Shown: one piece after another, positions 23,101 to 34,902 of the stretch
Position numbering within the stretch: position 1 is the stretch's first letter
Layout of the letters: every line of letters starts with the position of its first letter
Source of the DNA: Lineus longissimus
Lineage: Eukaryota > Nemertea > Pilidiophora > Heteronemertea > Lineidae
Direction: 5' to 3'
Length of the DNA: 64,000 bases
Assembly: GCF_910592395.1 (NCBI RefSeq)
Contig: NC_088311.1
Location: forward strand, 20,811,695 to 20,875,694
Notes under the pieces: model-generated
Seen by the model: only the letters and a program-made list of their open reading frames with translations
Databases searched by the model: none
Told to the model about the DNA's origin: nothing
Program-made: the position numbers and the translations under genes

Positions 23101-26100
23101 GGACAAGTTTCAAAAAGTGAATTCCGTGCGACAATTTTATTTTAAACTTCAATAATGGTGAAAAAACTGTTCAACTGAAATCCTTTAAATGTGTGTCTCG
23201 TATAACTATTTCATAACATTCAAGACTACGCCAGGCGTGACATATCCCAAATGACCAACTAACCATTCTATAGCAAGTATGTTCAACTAGTTTTCCCTCA
23301 TGAGTAAGAGGTTGGCAAACATAAATAAGTAATATTAATTCTAAGGGATACATGTTGCACTTCTCACCGAAAGCCTCCAGCCGTGTATAACCAAAATAAT
23401 ATACTAGACACGGTGTCGCATATTCATATGAGATCATCAATTATCAAGTACTTTTCCTTGTATGCAATTGTAAACAAATATCTGGTAACATGAATTTGAA
23501 ATTCCTTTAGCCCGTGGCAGATGTTTGGTGTTAATTTCGCATATGCTTTCCCATATATTGACCATAAACACAATATCATATTCACATTTTGCATTGTTAA
23601 ACAATCATCACAATATAAAAATAGCTTGGGAGCTTGAATAGACGCTGTTGTCTGTCATGGATTATCTGCTAAGTGGAATAATGTTGGTGTTTACCCTACG
23701 AAGGCTAAGATACAGTGGGTATGTAGTGTTTACTGTTGCCAATGCTGAGGTCAAATTGGCTGATAACTGCTCAGTCCGCTTAAACGCAATATTCTACAAT
23801 CAAATGGTTTATAAAGTGCTGAATATTATTTTTATATCTGATGAAATGCACAATTTTCGTCAAAGAGACGTGTGAAAGCATAATTTGAAAATGCTTATTC
23901 CAACCACGTTACTTTCACATTTCACTTGTATTCCCATGCTTCACCATTTAATTTGGGATTAAATCGAACTGTCAACGAATTAATTGACTTCTGATCCCAT
24001 CTGGTGACCCTGGGTTGTTGCTAATGGCTAGCTTGGCACTGGGTATAAAACCTGACTGAAAATGTATGGCTAGGTGGCTGTAGAAACGTACCCTAGAGAA
24101 AACTTTCAATGGGTAGATAAGAAGAAGATTGTATCACGTATTATTTACTGCCAGGAGAAAGAAAGTAGTGCCTTAAATTGTCACTTCAAGAAAAAGAAGC
24201 GGCTACAAAAAGGATTTCGTAAAAGAATCGGGACCAGGATAAAATATATCTTCTAAAGCAAACTGTTGAAATGTAAGCATGATATTAGCGCAAACGTTAG
24301 AAAAGCATTTCTAATCGTCACACCAAGCAAATAATGAAACAAGACCATCTCCGCCAATACGTGCAACCAAACTGATCGTGTGTTCTAATGAACATGATGA
24401 TGAACTGCTGAATTTCAAGGATGATTTGATGTTTGTATCTGAATGTCACCTCTGATACAGATACAGTTGAAAATGCGCTATGATTATTTAGGAAAGCATC
24501 ATATTGAGCTAAAAGACATACATGTAATGGTCACACCAAGCTATCAAAACTAAGACGGATGGAAAAACACTCGGCTTTAAAAAAGTTGAAGAGTGAAACC
24601 TGAGACAAGGAGTGTCCGCATCACCTCTAATGCACGACGACAATATTCTTCTAATATTACTATCATTTTGATAGAATGTTATCTACACTTAGAAAGACCG
24701 GCCTGACCTCAACAAGCCTGTTGTAGAATAACATTATACAGCCACTATACAAATACAGATAAATCCCATCACACCAAGCAAATCCTAACAAAAGATACGA
24801 AGCCACCAATCAATACCACTTGCAACTGAATGGTTCCCTACCTTTAATGTCACTGCCTGCTACATAATCAGGTGACAGTGTATCAGGCGTTGGTTTAACC
24901 ACATCATCCGTATCAATAAGTTGCTCCTGGTCTTCATCATCCTCATCTGTAAGGTTAAGACTCCGCCGAATAATTCTCGGAGAACGTGAGAGGAGCTTTG
25001 AGGCGGTGGCCATGATTGCGTGTGTCTGCCATATGTGATGAGTGCAACCTGTTGGCCACCGTTATGGCCTGTTCAGAATTCATTGAATGTCTGAGACTGG
25101 CTGTCTTGTCATTGGTCGCCTTGCCACCGACCCGATATATTATCTCTTCCAGGCCCAACATGAACTGGTGTCTGAATATACATATCGTTCAGAGTTTATT
25201 GAATGCTGAATACACAAAACCTTCTTATGACCATTGCAGCCGGCTATTTGCAAAATCTCATGAATTCTGATTAAACATCCTTGTCTTATTCATAATGCAT
25301 CGAATAATTTGTGCGAGGACTTCAGTGATTGGGCTCACAAAAACAATGGTAGATGGTAATGTTTAAGAAAATCCATTATAAGAATAAATGGCACGGGGTG
25401 TTTGTGTCTAAAAAAATGTAATGCTTGATATATTTTTGAAAAAAAATTGGCTTAACTAGCTGGTTTTCTGCCTTAGGTTTGCAATTTTTGCATTTACTTG
25501 ATGGTATAATATTGCCTGTTTTCATTTCAGTTAAGGCATGGCATTTCCTAGTAGAGTAGAATGCTGGTCAGTGGTAATGCCCATGACCAAAGAATCCAGT
25601 AGTATTGTCAAATAGTAAACATTTGTTTTAATGTCAGCGGTAAAGAATTCTTTGCACATCTTACGCGACGGTTGTCGCAGTAATGGTCATTGCAACATCT
25701 CGGGCTTCTTGTACTATGAGGAAAAGTACCAAGCACTAGAAGTGATAGAATGGTATGCCCAGTGCTAGACTGCTCAGCCGATCTATAGGCCGAGGACTTA
25801 TCTGTTGGCCATTAGCGCTGGCTCATGTCTTCTTTATGCCCTGTTCAGAATTAAGGTACCTTTGAAAAATGCAATTTATAGTGGTGTTCAAGAACTCGGC
25901 CACTATGGTGACCAGTGTTTCATTGTAGCTGGCTAGTCCGCACCAATACCTGCTATGCGGATTGATATATATCTTGGGTCTCAGTGTTGAAGAGGTGTTA
26001 GAGTGGAACACAACTTGATAAACGCTCAGTCTAGTGTCTCGCGCTACTTTATAGCTTAACCGCCCATCATCTGTTTGGAACTGTATGATCTTCTCAAGTC

Positions 26101-29100
26101 ATTGACAGCTGTTACTGATAGCACAATGATGCCCAGATAATATCACACCATGAGGCTATGCCTTAGGCTTACCATTGTCGAGATCGATGGGCTCATAAAA
26201 AAACGTCTGCTCTCGAAGTCCTGGACATACAACATATGTGACTATTGAACTGGACAAGTTTTGTTTTTCCATGTTTTTTGTGTGCTCCACTGAGTCGTAA
26301 ATATCCGACTTTGGTAATCTACCAGATCGTCCTGGGCTGACTTGTTTCTTGCATGCGTGATAGTGACATCTACTCTCCCCCTTTTCCCAAGGCCATTAAA
26401 TTGTCATGCGATGTTAGATTTACAAAAGAACTTGGTTCCAATGTAGTTTCGTTTTCAATGTAAAATGTATTGCACCTTCTTCCGGTTAGCGCAACAGTGA
26501 TGTATCACTGTTGGTGTTGGTAAGCAGAGCTACCTTGGCAAGGTGAATCGGTTTTTGTCCTACATTTAATTCAGGTCCATCTTTGCAGTGTTAGGTGAGA
26601 AAACTAATACCTCCGTTTCGGTATCAGTTCCTTAAATCATGAATGGTGTCCTATTTTATCTTGTATATAAGATGACTGATTTCTTCTGCGTTTTCTTTTC
26701 AGGAATGGAGCTGAGATGATGATGATGAGTATGGGGAAATAAAAGCAGAGTTGGGCAGGATAGATGTTTTGGAACGTCAGTAACTCAGTAACGAACAATT
26801 TGTGCGATCTCAGACCTTACTCTCCAATAGATGATGAAATCATCACGACTGTAATTTAGTTGGGATAATTATCAGATACCAGGAGTATTTTATGAATTAT
26901 CATGTGCGAATCTGCTCTTAGATAGAAATGGACATGCACCTGATTTTCATGAAACGTACTGGCCTGCCATGATGGAATATATTGTGAGTAGACTCGAAAC
27001 ATTAGGTGAGTCCTGGACGGACATGTTCAACACATGTATATATATCATGAATAATTTTGATAATGAAGCTCCGAAATAAACAATGAGTATTTTATGAAAG
27101 CAACGTATTTGTTTGTTTTATGTACCGAAATGTGATTGAAATTATTCATAATATCCGAACACCTCTGCTGGAGGGTGAGAGCAATTGGACTAACCAAAGT
27201 TTATAACACAGAATCAGGCAGACTTTTAAGTGCCATCTGTCGACGCAGTGGTCCTGCCGGTAGTTAGAGATAAGGCTGTAGTACAGTAATTATACATCCT
27301 AGTGCGATGAAACTTGCTATACATTGTGTTTCGACATCACTCTACACAGCAGCATTGTTGAAATCTATATTCAATGCGTATGCGTAACATCGGAACAACG
27401 CAACATCATTCAAAATTCAAATTCAGCTGAAATATTTTATGTATGAACCTGAAAATGTGACCGATTTTCCGAAGTTCTACTGAATCGGAATTTGTGAAGC
27501 TAATTTAATGATGACATATGACTTGAACAAAGAACAAGCAAACACCGACCTGAATATGAACTTTGCAAAGGTCTCCTTTTCTTCTTGCCCATTGGCATTG
27601 TGCAAGTTCCTATTTTTGATTTCTCCTCAAAGGACGTTGATCGCTGCCTCCAATCCTCCTCCGTGTTCATTGAAAGTGACTCCTCGAGTGAACAGCCTCG
27701 CCTGTTGAGGAAAAATGCATGATGTATCATGATATGACCTATTTTGGAATGGCCCCCAAACTTGTTCTTGACAGATTATATGGAATTGAAGGGTTGGAGG
27801 GCTATAATGACAGCTTTGTATGTTTAACTGTTTAAGTGTGGGCCTTCTGGTGGAGTTACTGTCCATTATTGTTCCAAAATAGAGGATATGTGGACAAAAA
27901 CATATTTGAAAGGCGTGCTTTGCAGAAATTATATCAATACAAGTCCCTACCTTTGTAACGCTGGTGAATTCTGGTGGACAGTTTCGGGCTTCACTAGAGG
28001 TCCACTGTTCTCATCATGGTCTTGGATGTCATACCAAACAGCTTTGTCGCATGACTCAACGTCACATATGTCAAGGAGGACTTCGCCAAGAAATTCACTT
28101 TCGTCAATGGATATGGCGTCCCAGAGGGTGACTTCAACTGTGCCATTCGTCAGCTGAAGGTATGCATATCAGAAAAACATAAGGCAATTGTGCACATTTT
28201 CTATATGCGTAGGTAATCTGGAAAGCGCCTGATTTTTGCTCCCTTCATATTGATTACATTTATTTGCCCATGCTGGCATAGACCCGGCCATCCCCCATGA
28301 AACCGGACTGGACTTAACTTCATAAAATATGGCTCTGGAGCGAAAACCTATCTGACCAAATGAAGATCTTTTTATCCTCTGGAAGGATTTTCCATCCACT
28401 GCTACTAGTTTTTTCGAGTCCGAGCTTTGTGATGTTTTTGCCCACAACCCTATATAACAAGGACTTCTATGACGATCTTACCATATTTTCCGATATGTTT
28501 CTAAACATGTAAGATTTATGCCATTCGGCATCCTTCGCACTGTACTTCGGCGTTGTTCGGTGAGATTTATATTTCCTTTAAAAAAATACAACAGTTTACG
28601 TAATAAAACAATGAAAAGGAACCCACCAAGGCACATTTAAACTAACACTGTCATGACCGTAGGCAGTACGTTTGTCACGTTAGTACTTCAAAGCTTTTAT
28701 CGTCCCTCGTGGTTGTTGGAACCAGAGACTGCGACCTTGCACGGTCCTCTTGAAACTACTGAGATTCTCTTGACCGAGGATGCAGCATCATTGCATTTTT
28801 GATTTTAACTTACATTCTGTCTGGTAGTAAACACACCATTGCATATGGGTTGGGAAGTTCTTTCCCCTTTTCCTCTGACTTCCTTAGCTTGAGTCCTTCG
28901 ACCTTCTTAAGGTTCACAACCAAATTACTGTTGTACTGCAACTTCATAAGAATTCGACCAGCACTTCCGTTCGATTTGGCTGAAGACAAACCATCGACCT
29001 GAAACATAGGGCACAGAAACATTAATGCACCTAAGAATTCGTACGTTTAGATTTGCCGTTAGAGTCCCTATGGTCTGACAGCGCTAGCCCCATTTGCCAT

Positions 29101-32100
29101 TGCTTAAGAGAGCGGGCACCAAGTCAAACAGCACCAACACCTTTTGACTGGTCATTATTTCACCAAACACTGGAACCAGCGATTCTACATCGGTTGGGAA
29201 ACCTAAACATAGCTCCTTGGGTGTTCTGGCATAGCTACGCCACAGTGAGGAAGCTATCAGTTAGCTTGATTTACAGATCATAATTTGAAAAAAATATGGT
29301 TAGAATTGTTTTCTACTCTATACTAACGGGTATCTCTGGCAGTTTCCGTCGGCGTTTCTGCTTGACTAGTGGTGGACGGATATTCAGATAATGACTGGTG
29401 GAAGACAAACTACTGCTTTCATCTGTGCTGAGTGTTTCAGAAACTAAAGGATAGAGAGGAATCAGTTATTAAATTGTTGAACACCTCAATGACTCTCAAA
29501 GATAGGTTATACTAATTTCGCTGCAAGTTCTTAGATCGATTTTGATAGAAGAACCTGCCACTCTAACGACAAATACTGTGGGAGCCTGAGGAAGCAGGAT
29601 TGGAACTTAGATATGATGGACCGCTGTACTATAATCTGATCTTTAGATCCTAAACACGAATCTTAGCGGGACCTTTGTCTTGGCAAGGAAACTAGGAAAA
29701 TCGTTTAAGAGGATACCTACTCTTCCTCGCTGGACCTTTAATAGGAGCTGCATCTAGGCTATCAGTTTCATCCTCTGGGCTAAGCGAGGCTTTTTCACTG
29801 TAATAACAAATTATAGACATGCTGTACAAAAATACACCCTGATAATATTATGTGCACCAGACGTGCAGCATTCTAGCAAGTTGAGTCGCTGCTGTCCAAA
29901 AACTATAATTATATGCATCGAAATTTCCTTCATCCGTTTTTGAAAGATCTAGGTTGGTCAAGTCAGGTCCAGTTCTAGTTGCTAAGTGGTATAATTCGTC
30001 TGGTCTCCACAGATCTTCCCCGGGTAAAATGACCTCGTTATGTTTAGCTCCTGCGTGATCCAAAGCATCGCCCTTGAAAATTTGACTTGGCCGTTTACGT
30101 TACCTTCTTTCCTGAGCTGGATGGCGTACCAACAGATGCACAAAATCTCCAGGAAGGGCTATGATATTTAAGGCCTCCTCATATGTGGTATTTTCGAGAG
30201 ACTTCCCATTCCAGCTCACAATTTCGTCCCCTGTTGCCAAGCTTCCCTGGAGAACAGCCGCTCCGTTGGGTGCCACCTCCGTCACGAATGCCCCCAGTCT
30301 ACCATCAGGTCTCCGCTTCCCGCCGACTACGCGCATACCTAGTCCGTTCACTGCAGCAAGGGGGTAAGAAATAAACAAAATCTCTAAAGTAAAACCAATC
30401 CTTTAAATTTACACATTTTCGCTAGCGTTTTTGCGAATACATACATTGGCAAGAGTAAAAAAATGAGAAATTGCTTTTTTATTGGAATCGGGATGGTGGT
30501 GATATTACGTATTGATATATATTTTGACAATCGTTTGAGATTAGGTCGAAATTGCTATCAGGAACCGGAAATGGCGTTTTTTTAAAGAGGGGCGTCGGCC
30601 AGAACCCCTCACCCTCAACCCCTTACTTCGGCAGCTGTTATCACTTATGTCTTTGTGGATGACGACGTGGTGTTCAATGTCGCTTGGAGCCCAACCTGTA
30701 ATGAATCACAAGCATCAATTAATCTCCAAATACCAATTGAAGTTCAGGTTTGAAAAGTCGTCATTCTCGGAGTTATTAAATGATAAACTTTCACGTCAAC
30801 ATAAAAACTTCATTATCGTTATGAATTTCAGATTTGAAATGGAAGAAAATGACACATGTATCAGCATTACATGTCGCTTTATGGTAAAAGAAATGGTTTC
30901 TTGAACATCAGAGTTACATGGACAGGACACTGGGCTAAACTTACCTCTCACTTTAGGTCTCTTTTTGATATTGGACGTGGAGTTCTCCCTCTCCATTGGG
31001 CTTCCCCTAAACTTCTTACGACAGGCCTTACGCACCGGTGCAATAGGCCCTTCAGTTTGTCTGCTACCAGTCCGTTTGAGATCATCAGTGACAGTTTGCT
31101 CCCTACCAGTCGTCACTGCCTCACTGAGATCAATCGAGGCACTCTTAGTCCGTCTTCGTTCTGGGGTTTTGGAGTCCTCTGTCATACAGAGACTGCCAGT
31201 CGTCATCCTATGTTGTCTACGTGTTGATGTCCCAGTGTCACTGCTATCATATGTCGCCTCGGGACACGTATAAAACACTCGCCTGTGAAACCCCGGCGTC
31301 TGACCCTCTGCAGCCAGCATGTTCGTATTTGCAATTGCCTTCAACGGACGTCCGCTGAGCTTGGGGCTGACTGTGCCACGCCCAGCGCTAAATGCAGTTG
31401 TGGTGGGCATGAGGGGCGGAATGGGGCGGAGACGGGCGCGAGACTTGCTCGAGTTATCACTGATGGACCCATCATCAGTTGAATGACCGAAAAGTGTCTG
31501 ACCTTGGTTGAATATAGGTGACAGGCCACGGACATCTCCTCTCAGTCTTCGCTGCTGTCCCTTGTTTTCCCTATTGAAACGATCCGACTCTGTCCCCGAG
31601 GATGAACTTTCAAGGGGTGCGCCGTTGATTTGAATGCTTAGAGCTTCGGCGCTGTGACTCGTAGGTCTTTGACTATATCGATTCAATCCTTCGGTGAGAT
31701 TCTGAGTGGAAGCCACAATCATTCGAACCGAGTCTATATCCTCTTTAGAGAGTGACTGCCTACTGCTACTAATGTCAAAGTCCCGATAACACGAATTAGA
31801 TTCCGTTTCGTAGTTGTACATGTACGAGCCTTCCGATCGCGATTCCAAGTCGGAAGCGTCTTCTACGCTCTCCACGGACGAGCAGATAAGACCTGTCCCC
31901 CTACTGCATGAAGAACTCGGGGTCTGACCACCAGAGGGGTTTAAACGATATCCGTCTATTGTTGTAGTTGTTTGATGCTGTCTGCTAGATGTTAACCGGG
32001 CATCGTCTCCGCTTTCCTCCGCCGACTTGGCCCGCCATACAGCTGAAGGAGATCTTTGATCTCTTGGGGACACCGGGGGTGAGGCCCATTGTATGTTTGT

Positions 32101-34902
32101 GGGTGGTTGTGCGAAGAAGCTGATGTCACGCCTAGTATTGCGAATGTTCTTATTGATAGAGATGTCATGTAAAGAATGGTGCCTTTTTTTCGTTTCTTGA
32201 TACTTTACAGCCTTTTCAGCAGTTTCCTGAAGAACAACCAGATGTTCGAGCCATTAAAGGGCTCAGTAGGACATAAGATATGTCGTTTTCTCATGCAAAA
32301 ATGCTTTCAAGGAGGACAGTCATTTGTCCTTACAGGATCATTGAAAAAACAATAAACTGCATTAAACACTTCCCCAGAACTGAATGAAACCGTCGACCTA
32401 TCTAATGACGGCAAAGTGCGATACGACATGTGGAGTGGTGGCGAGTTCTACCTCCCTGCTGGCTACCTTCATCACACGCCAACTTGTCCCTTCGAAGGAC
32501 GACCAAAGCTAAGAACAATACACAATCGCGTCATCAAAACACTGACTTGGCCTATTTAGGCTCAGCAGATAGTTTCGATTGGAACTTACATGGCAAATGG
32601 AAGAAGAGCGTGACCTTGACTTTTGAACTGCCAACCAGATCTCATCTGTATCGAGAGTAGGTTGTGCCTGAGTGCCGTGATACCACTGCCCAGTTTTACT
32701 GTAATAATCCCTCTTCAGCTGGCACAACCGACAACGCCATCGTGTTACCTGGAACAGAAAATTAAATATTTTATTTGAATTTTTCCGTACCGGCGGCCCG
32801 GCGATTCATTTCAACAAGTTCAGTTGCAGGGGATCGCTCACTTTGCGGGAGGGTATTATATGAAAAACTGTTGTGTAAACGAACTTCGTCGAAAACACTG
32901 TCACTCTTAGGTTGCTCTCTTTTCCGCGGAAAATTAGTACGGGAGTCTGTGGTGGTCGAAGTGAACAGAAACATCAATTCGAAAGATGGCATGGAGGAGG
33001 TGATATTGCCCCAAGGAACATGCAATTTTCATCACCTTAAAGTCCTGAGCATATAATCCACACCTGCTGCAGATGCGATGACCGCAGCTATGGCACTGTC
33101 GCCCGATCTTCTCTGCGAACTTGGTCTTACAGCAAAGACGACAGACGGTAGAGAGACTTGAAGACATCACGCTTCTGACGTTTTGTTGTTGGTTGGCTAT
33201 CCTGCCCTCCTGGTGGTTGATCATGTCCTTCATGTATCTAGAAATGAGAATGATTACCAGGGATGAAAGAATTGCGCTACCATATAAGACTTTGGTTAAA
33301 GATCCGGAAAAATGCCTGAAAAAAGTTACCGGTACTTAAAAGAAGTCGCCATAGGCAGGACCCTGATAGGTCATGCCAAGCCTTGGTTTAAAACTCGAGA
33401 ACACGTTCACGCGTTCGTGGCATTTTCGCGAAAAGTGGGGAGCCGGAGCTCCAGTCAAATGCAGCCATCCAACCGTAGGACGTCGTACATGTTGAACATC
33501 AGTACTGTCCCAACAAAACCAGAGAAAAGCTGACAATTTTACTGAAATAACCTACTTGATTTCCTCTCTTTCCTGTCTCTCAAATTCCTCTTGTCTCCTG
33601 AACACGTCATTGAGTATTTCAATTTCTTGAGGTAGAAGATCGTCTAGGGCTGGCGAAGGCGGATGTTGCGGGAGATTTCTCGACATTGCTGCAGGATCGT
33701 CACCAATACCGGACACAGACAGTCCAACAACCTAAATAAACAAAGTGCTTTATGTAATCAAAGGAAAGATATTTCAGTTGAACAATTTTTTAGTTATTCA
33801 TTGTGTGAAACATGCATTCTCGGGTGGTTTCCTGGCGAAAGACTACATCGTTTGATCCTCATGGAAGACGAGATTGCATTTGCAAAGTTCCTGCGGAATT
33901 CCATCCTACATGTCCTACACGCAAATGAAAAAAATGCGAGTTGTGCTTCGAGTCCTTGGTTCTTCAGTTTCTTTTGAGCTGAGCTGAACTCCCCAACTGA
34001 AATATTGCTTCACCCACTTTATTGTGATAGTCTGCCATTCCTCCCTGGCCTGCTGGACCTCCGAAGTGTGTATGCCGGCATTCGATGAACAACAACACGA
34101 CAGTACTGTCGATTGAATAATGCATCGATGTATATGGCGAGAAATATCACTTCCTTAAATGTGTTATCGGCTGAAGTGACACTTCACGTTACCAAAGTAA
34201 CAGTCGTCATCAGGGCTAACATTATCCTCGAGGGGCTGATCTATGGGCGGAGGGGGTATTTTGGTGCGGGAAGAACATTCCAGTGATATATACACACGAA
34301 GGCTCCGCGAAACAAAACAGTCTACGATGTAGTTGCTGAGTGCAACAGCTATGTATTGGCCTCGGGTGTCATCAGTCACCCCTCCGTTCACCGGATTCTG
34401 ATGTTCGGGCTAGACAAGCAATTATAGAACTTCTTCAAAATGAAGTGAATGCCCATGCGTCCGCGGATGGAACGGATAGATCTCAAACTATAGTTACGGT
34501 TACAGTTACTCACCTTTTTTAGGAAGTCTACCATTGTTTCCAATATATCCTGAACGGTGTCCTCTTTATTGTCTTCCCTGAAATTGAAGATAAAAATAGC
34601 TGCTTTAAAGACCGGGTTTACGGTATATACGGTCGCGCTGGCAAACCAAAAGGGTTCAAGGCCAGGAAACCATTGTTCGCCGGCGTATTGGACGCGATGT
34701 ATGAGAAAATCCCCCCCCCCCTCCTTGCAATATCAGGGGAGACATGTCAGTAGAATAAGAACTATTATGTATGTAGGCCACATTGCGAAGTGTGTAATAT
34801 ACTTGCATGACAGTTCCTCTTTCGTTCAGTAGTTGCATACCTTGTTTCATTGAACGTAAAGAAATGAGACTGATGACCGATCCTGTATACCCAGCTACTC
34901 AT
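16105..34902 (-). CDS. RIMS: RIM-family presynaptic active-zone scaffold (RIMS-like), 18 exons
   Basis: Exons, 5' to 3': 34902-34841, 34577-34514, 33731-33556, 33237-33036, 32748-32590, 32226-30945, 30350-30104, 29797-29721, 29443-29328, 28998-28814, 28424-28319, 28153-27951, 24975-24842, 19226-19133, 18102-18011, 17188-17075, 16822-16680 and 16269-16105. Lengths sum to 3621 nt in phase, or 1206 aa. Order: coiled RabBD helix, FYVE-type zinc finger (about 133-190), Ser/Thr-rich linker, PDZ (about 650-728), KLPEIP motif, C2A (about 800-930), C2B (about 1072-1195). RIM proteins tether Rab3 vesicles and calcium channels at release sites. C2B is clearly RIM-type (GDIKLG...KGNLEV). The protein is diverged from vertebrate RIM; a Fife/Piccolo relation is the alternative. 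Least certain are exons 1-2, the exon 8 donor and the exon 11 acceptor, each chosen by phase. Confidence 0.88.
17189..18010. other. RIM intron 15, more than half filled by a MITE
   Basis: The intron is 822 bp. The MITE at 17476-17915 occupies 440 bp; the rest is AT-rich without features. Confidence 0.6.
17476..17915 (+). mobile_element. TTAA-flanked MITE, intact copy 2
   Basis: The element is flanked by TTAA at 17472-17475 and 17916-17919, the target duplication typical of piggyBac-type transposition. Ends gcctgcagcacactagccgc and its near-perfect inverse (gcggctaagtgtgctgcgggc) form TIRs of about 30 bp. It is 440 bp, GC-rich and non-coding. The second copy at 10371-10785 is in the opposite orientation. 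Confidence 0.87.
18300..19052. mobile_element. TIR element with internal 156-bp tandem repeats
   Basis: Perfect 12-bp inverted ends ttatacgcccgc (18300-18311) and gcgggcgtataa (19041-19052) enclose just over four tandem units of about 156 bp, starting near 18360, 18516, 18672 and 18828. Each carries tgaccttttgacctccaaat and gtgccctgcaaaccaggttt. After them comes a ggacaggcggacagacggac tail. It fills most of RIM intron 14 (18103-19132). Confidence 0.85.
19227..24841. other. RIM intron 13 (5.6 kb)
   Basis: AT-rich intronic DNA. At 21238-21445 there is a degenerate tandem array of about four units of 55-60 bp with ttctcacacaacatgacaaa-like cores. The phrase cacaccaagcaaat recurs at about 24320, 24531 and 24769. 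No additional exon is supported. Confidence 0.5.
24842..25013 (-). CDS. RIM exon 13 and possible gamma-type alternative start exon
   Basis: The long form enters at 24975 (acceptor ctccgag, phase 2, matching exon 12). Upstream in the same frame the DNA is open to an ATG at 25013 with sequence aatcATGG, encoding MATASKLLSRSPRIIRRSLN. Starting there, 780 nt give a 259-aa protein with only a short linker and C2B. Vertebrate RIM3-gamma and RIM4-gamma are proteins of this build and size. Promoter use here is inferred. Confidence 0.55.
25014..27950. other. RIM intron 12 (2.9 kb)
   Basis: AT-rich, with a 9-bp perfect hairpin caacagtga/tcactgttg near 26491. It would contain the promoter of the gamma-type start. 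No TATA or coding exon is convincingly seen; further alternative exons cannot be excluded. Confidence 0.4.
27951..28998 (-). CDS. RIM exons 10-12: C2A domain
   Basis: Exon 10 (28998-28814) gives GRILMKLQYNSNLVVNLKKV and PNPYAMVCLLPDR, the RIM C2A beta1-beta3 core. Exon 12 (28153-27951) gives VEVTLWDAISIDESEFLGEV and WYDIQDHD. Exon 11 is the weak link. Acceptor 28426-28425 and donor after 28319 keep phase (SDSKK...RAIFYE). A better-looking acceptor at 28451-28450 gives a W-containing frame (KTSSSGWK) resembling beta4 but leaves phase wrong. The aspartates of a calcium site are incomplete, as in vertebrate RIM C2A. Confidence 0.8.
30104..30350 (-). CDS. RIM exon 7: PDZ domain
   Basis: One exon encodes a whole PDZ fold: carboxylate-binding loop GLGMRVVGGK, then GRLGAFVTEV, the GDEIVSWNGKSL turn and TYEEALNII helix. 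In RIM this domain binds ELKS/CAST and N/P/Q-type calcium-channel tails. In-phase joins: V/NGL from exon 6 and ERR/S to exon 8. Confidence 0.9.
30945..32226 (-). CDS. RIM exon 6: large Ser/Thr/Arg-rich linker exon
   Basis: This single 1282-bp exon (427 codons) follows acceptor cttcag at 32228-32227 and ends at a gtaagt donor after RPKVR. It encodes a disordered, Ser-, Arg- and Gly-rich stretch with many potential basophilic kinase sites (for example RRRTKSAS). It joins the zinc finger to PDZ, as in RIM. No folded domain is seen. Confidence 0.85.
32590..33731 (-). CDS. RIM exons 3-5: Rab-binding helix and FYVE-type zinc finger
   Basis: Exon 3 (33731-33556) encodes a charged helix with LPQEIEILNDVFRRQEEFER, and an internal ATG at 33686 could start a shorter form. 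Exon 4 (33237-33036) gives CRLC, CHSC and CSRC pairs. Exon 5 (32748-32590) gives the last CRLC and the conserved SKTGQWYHG (vertebrate RIM has TKSGAWF). All eight zinc ligands are present as four CxxC pairs. This module binds GTP-Rab3 in vertebrate RIM. Confidence 0.88.

Noticed and set aside
28333-28347. A 13-bp intron inside RIM C2A exon 11 to restore phase
   Set aside because: Far shorter than a usable animal intron; the alternative acceptor at 28426 restores phase without it.
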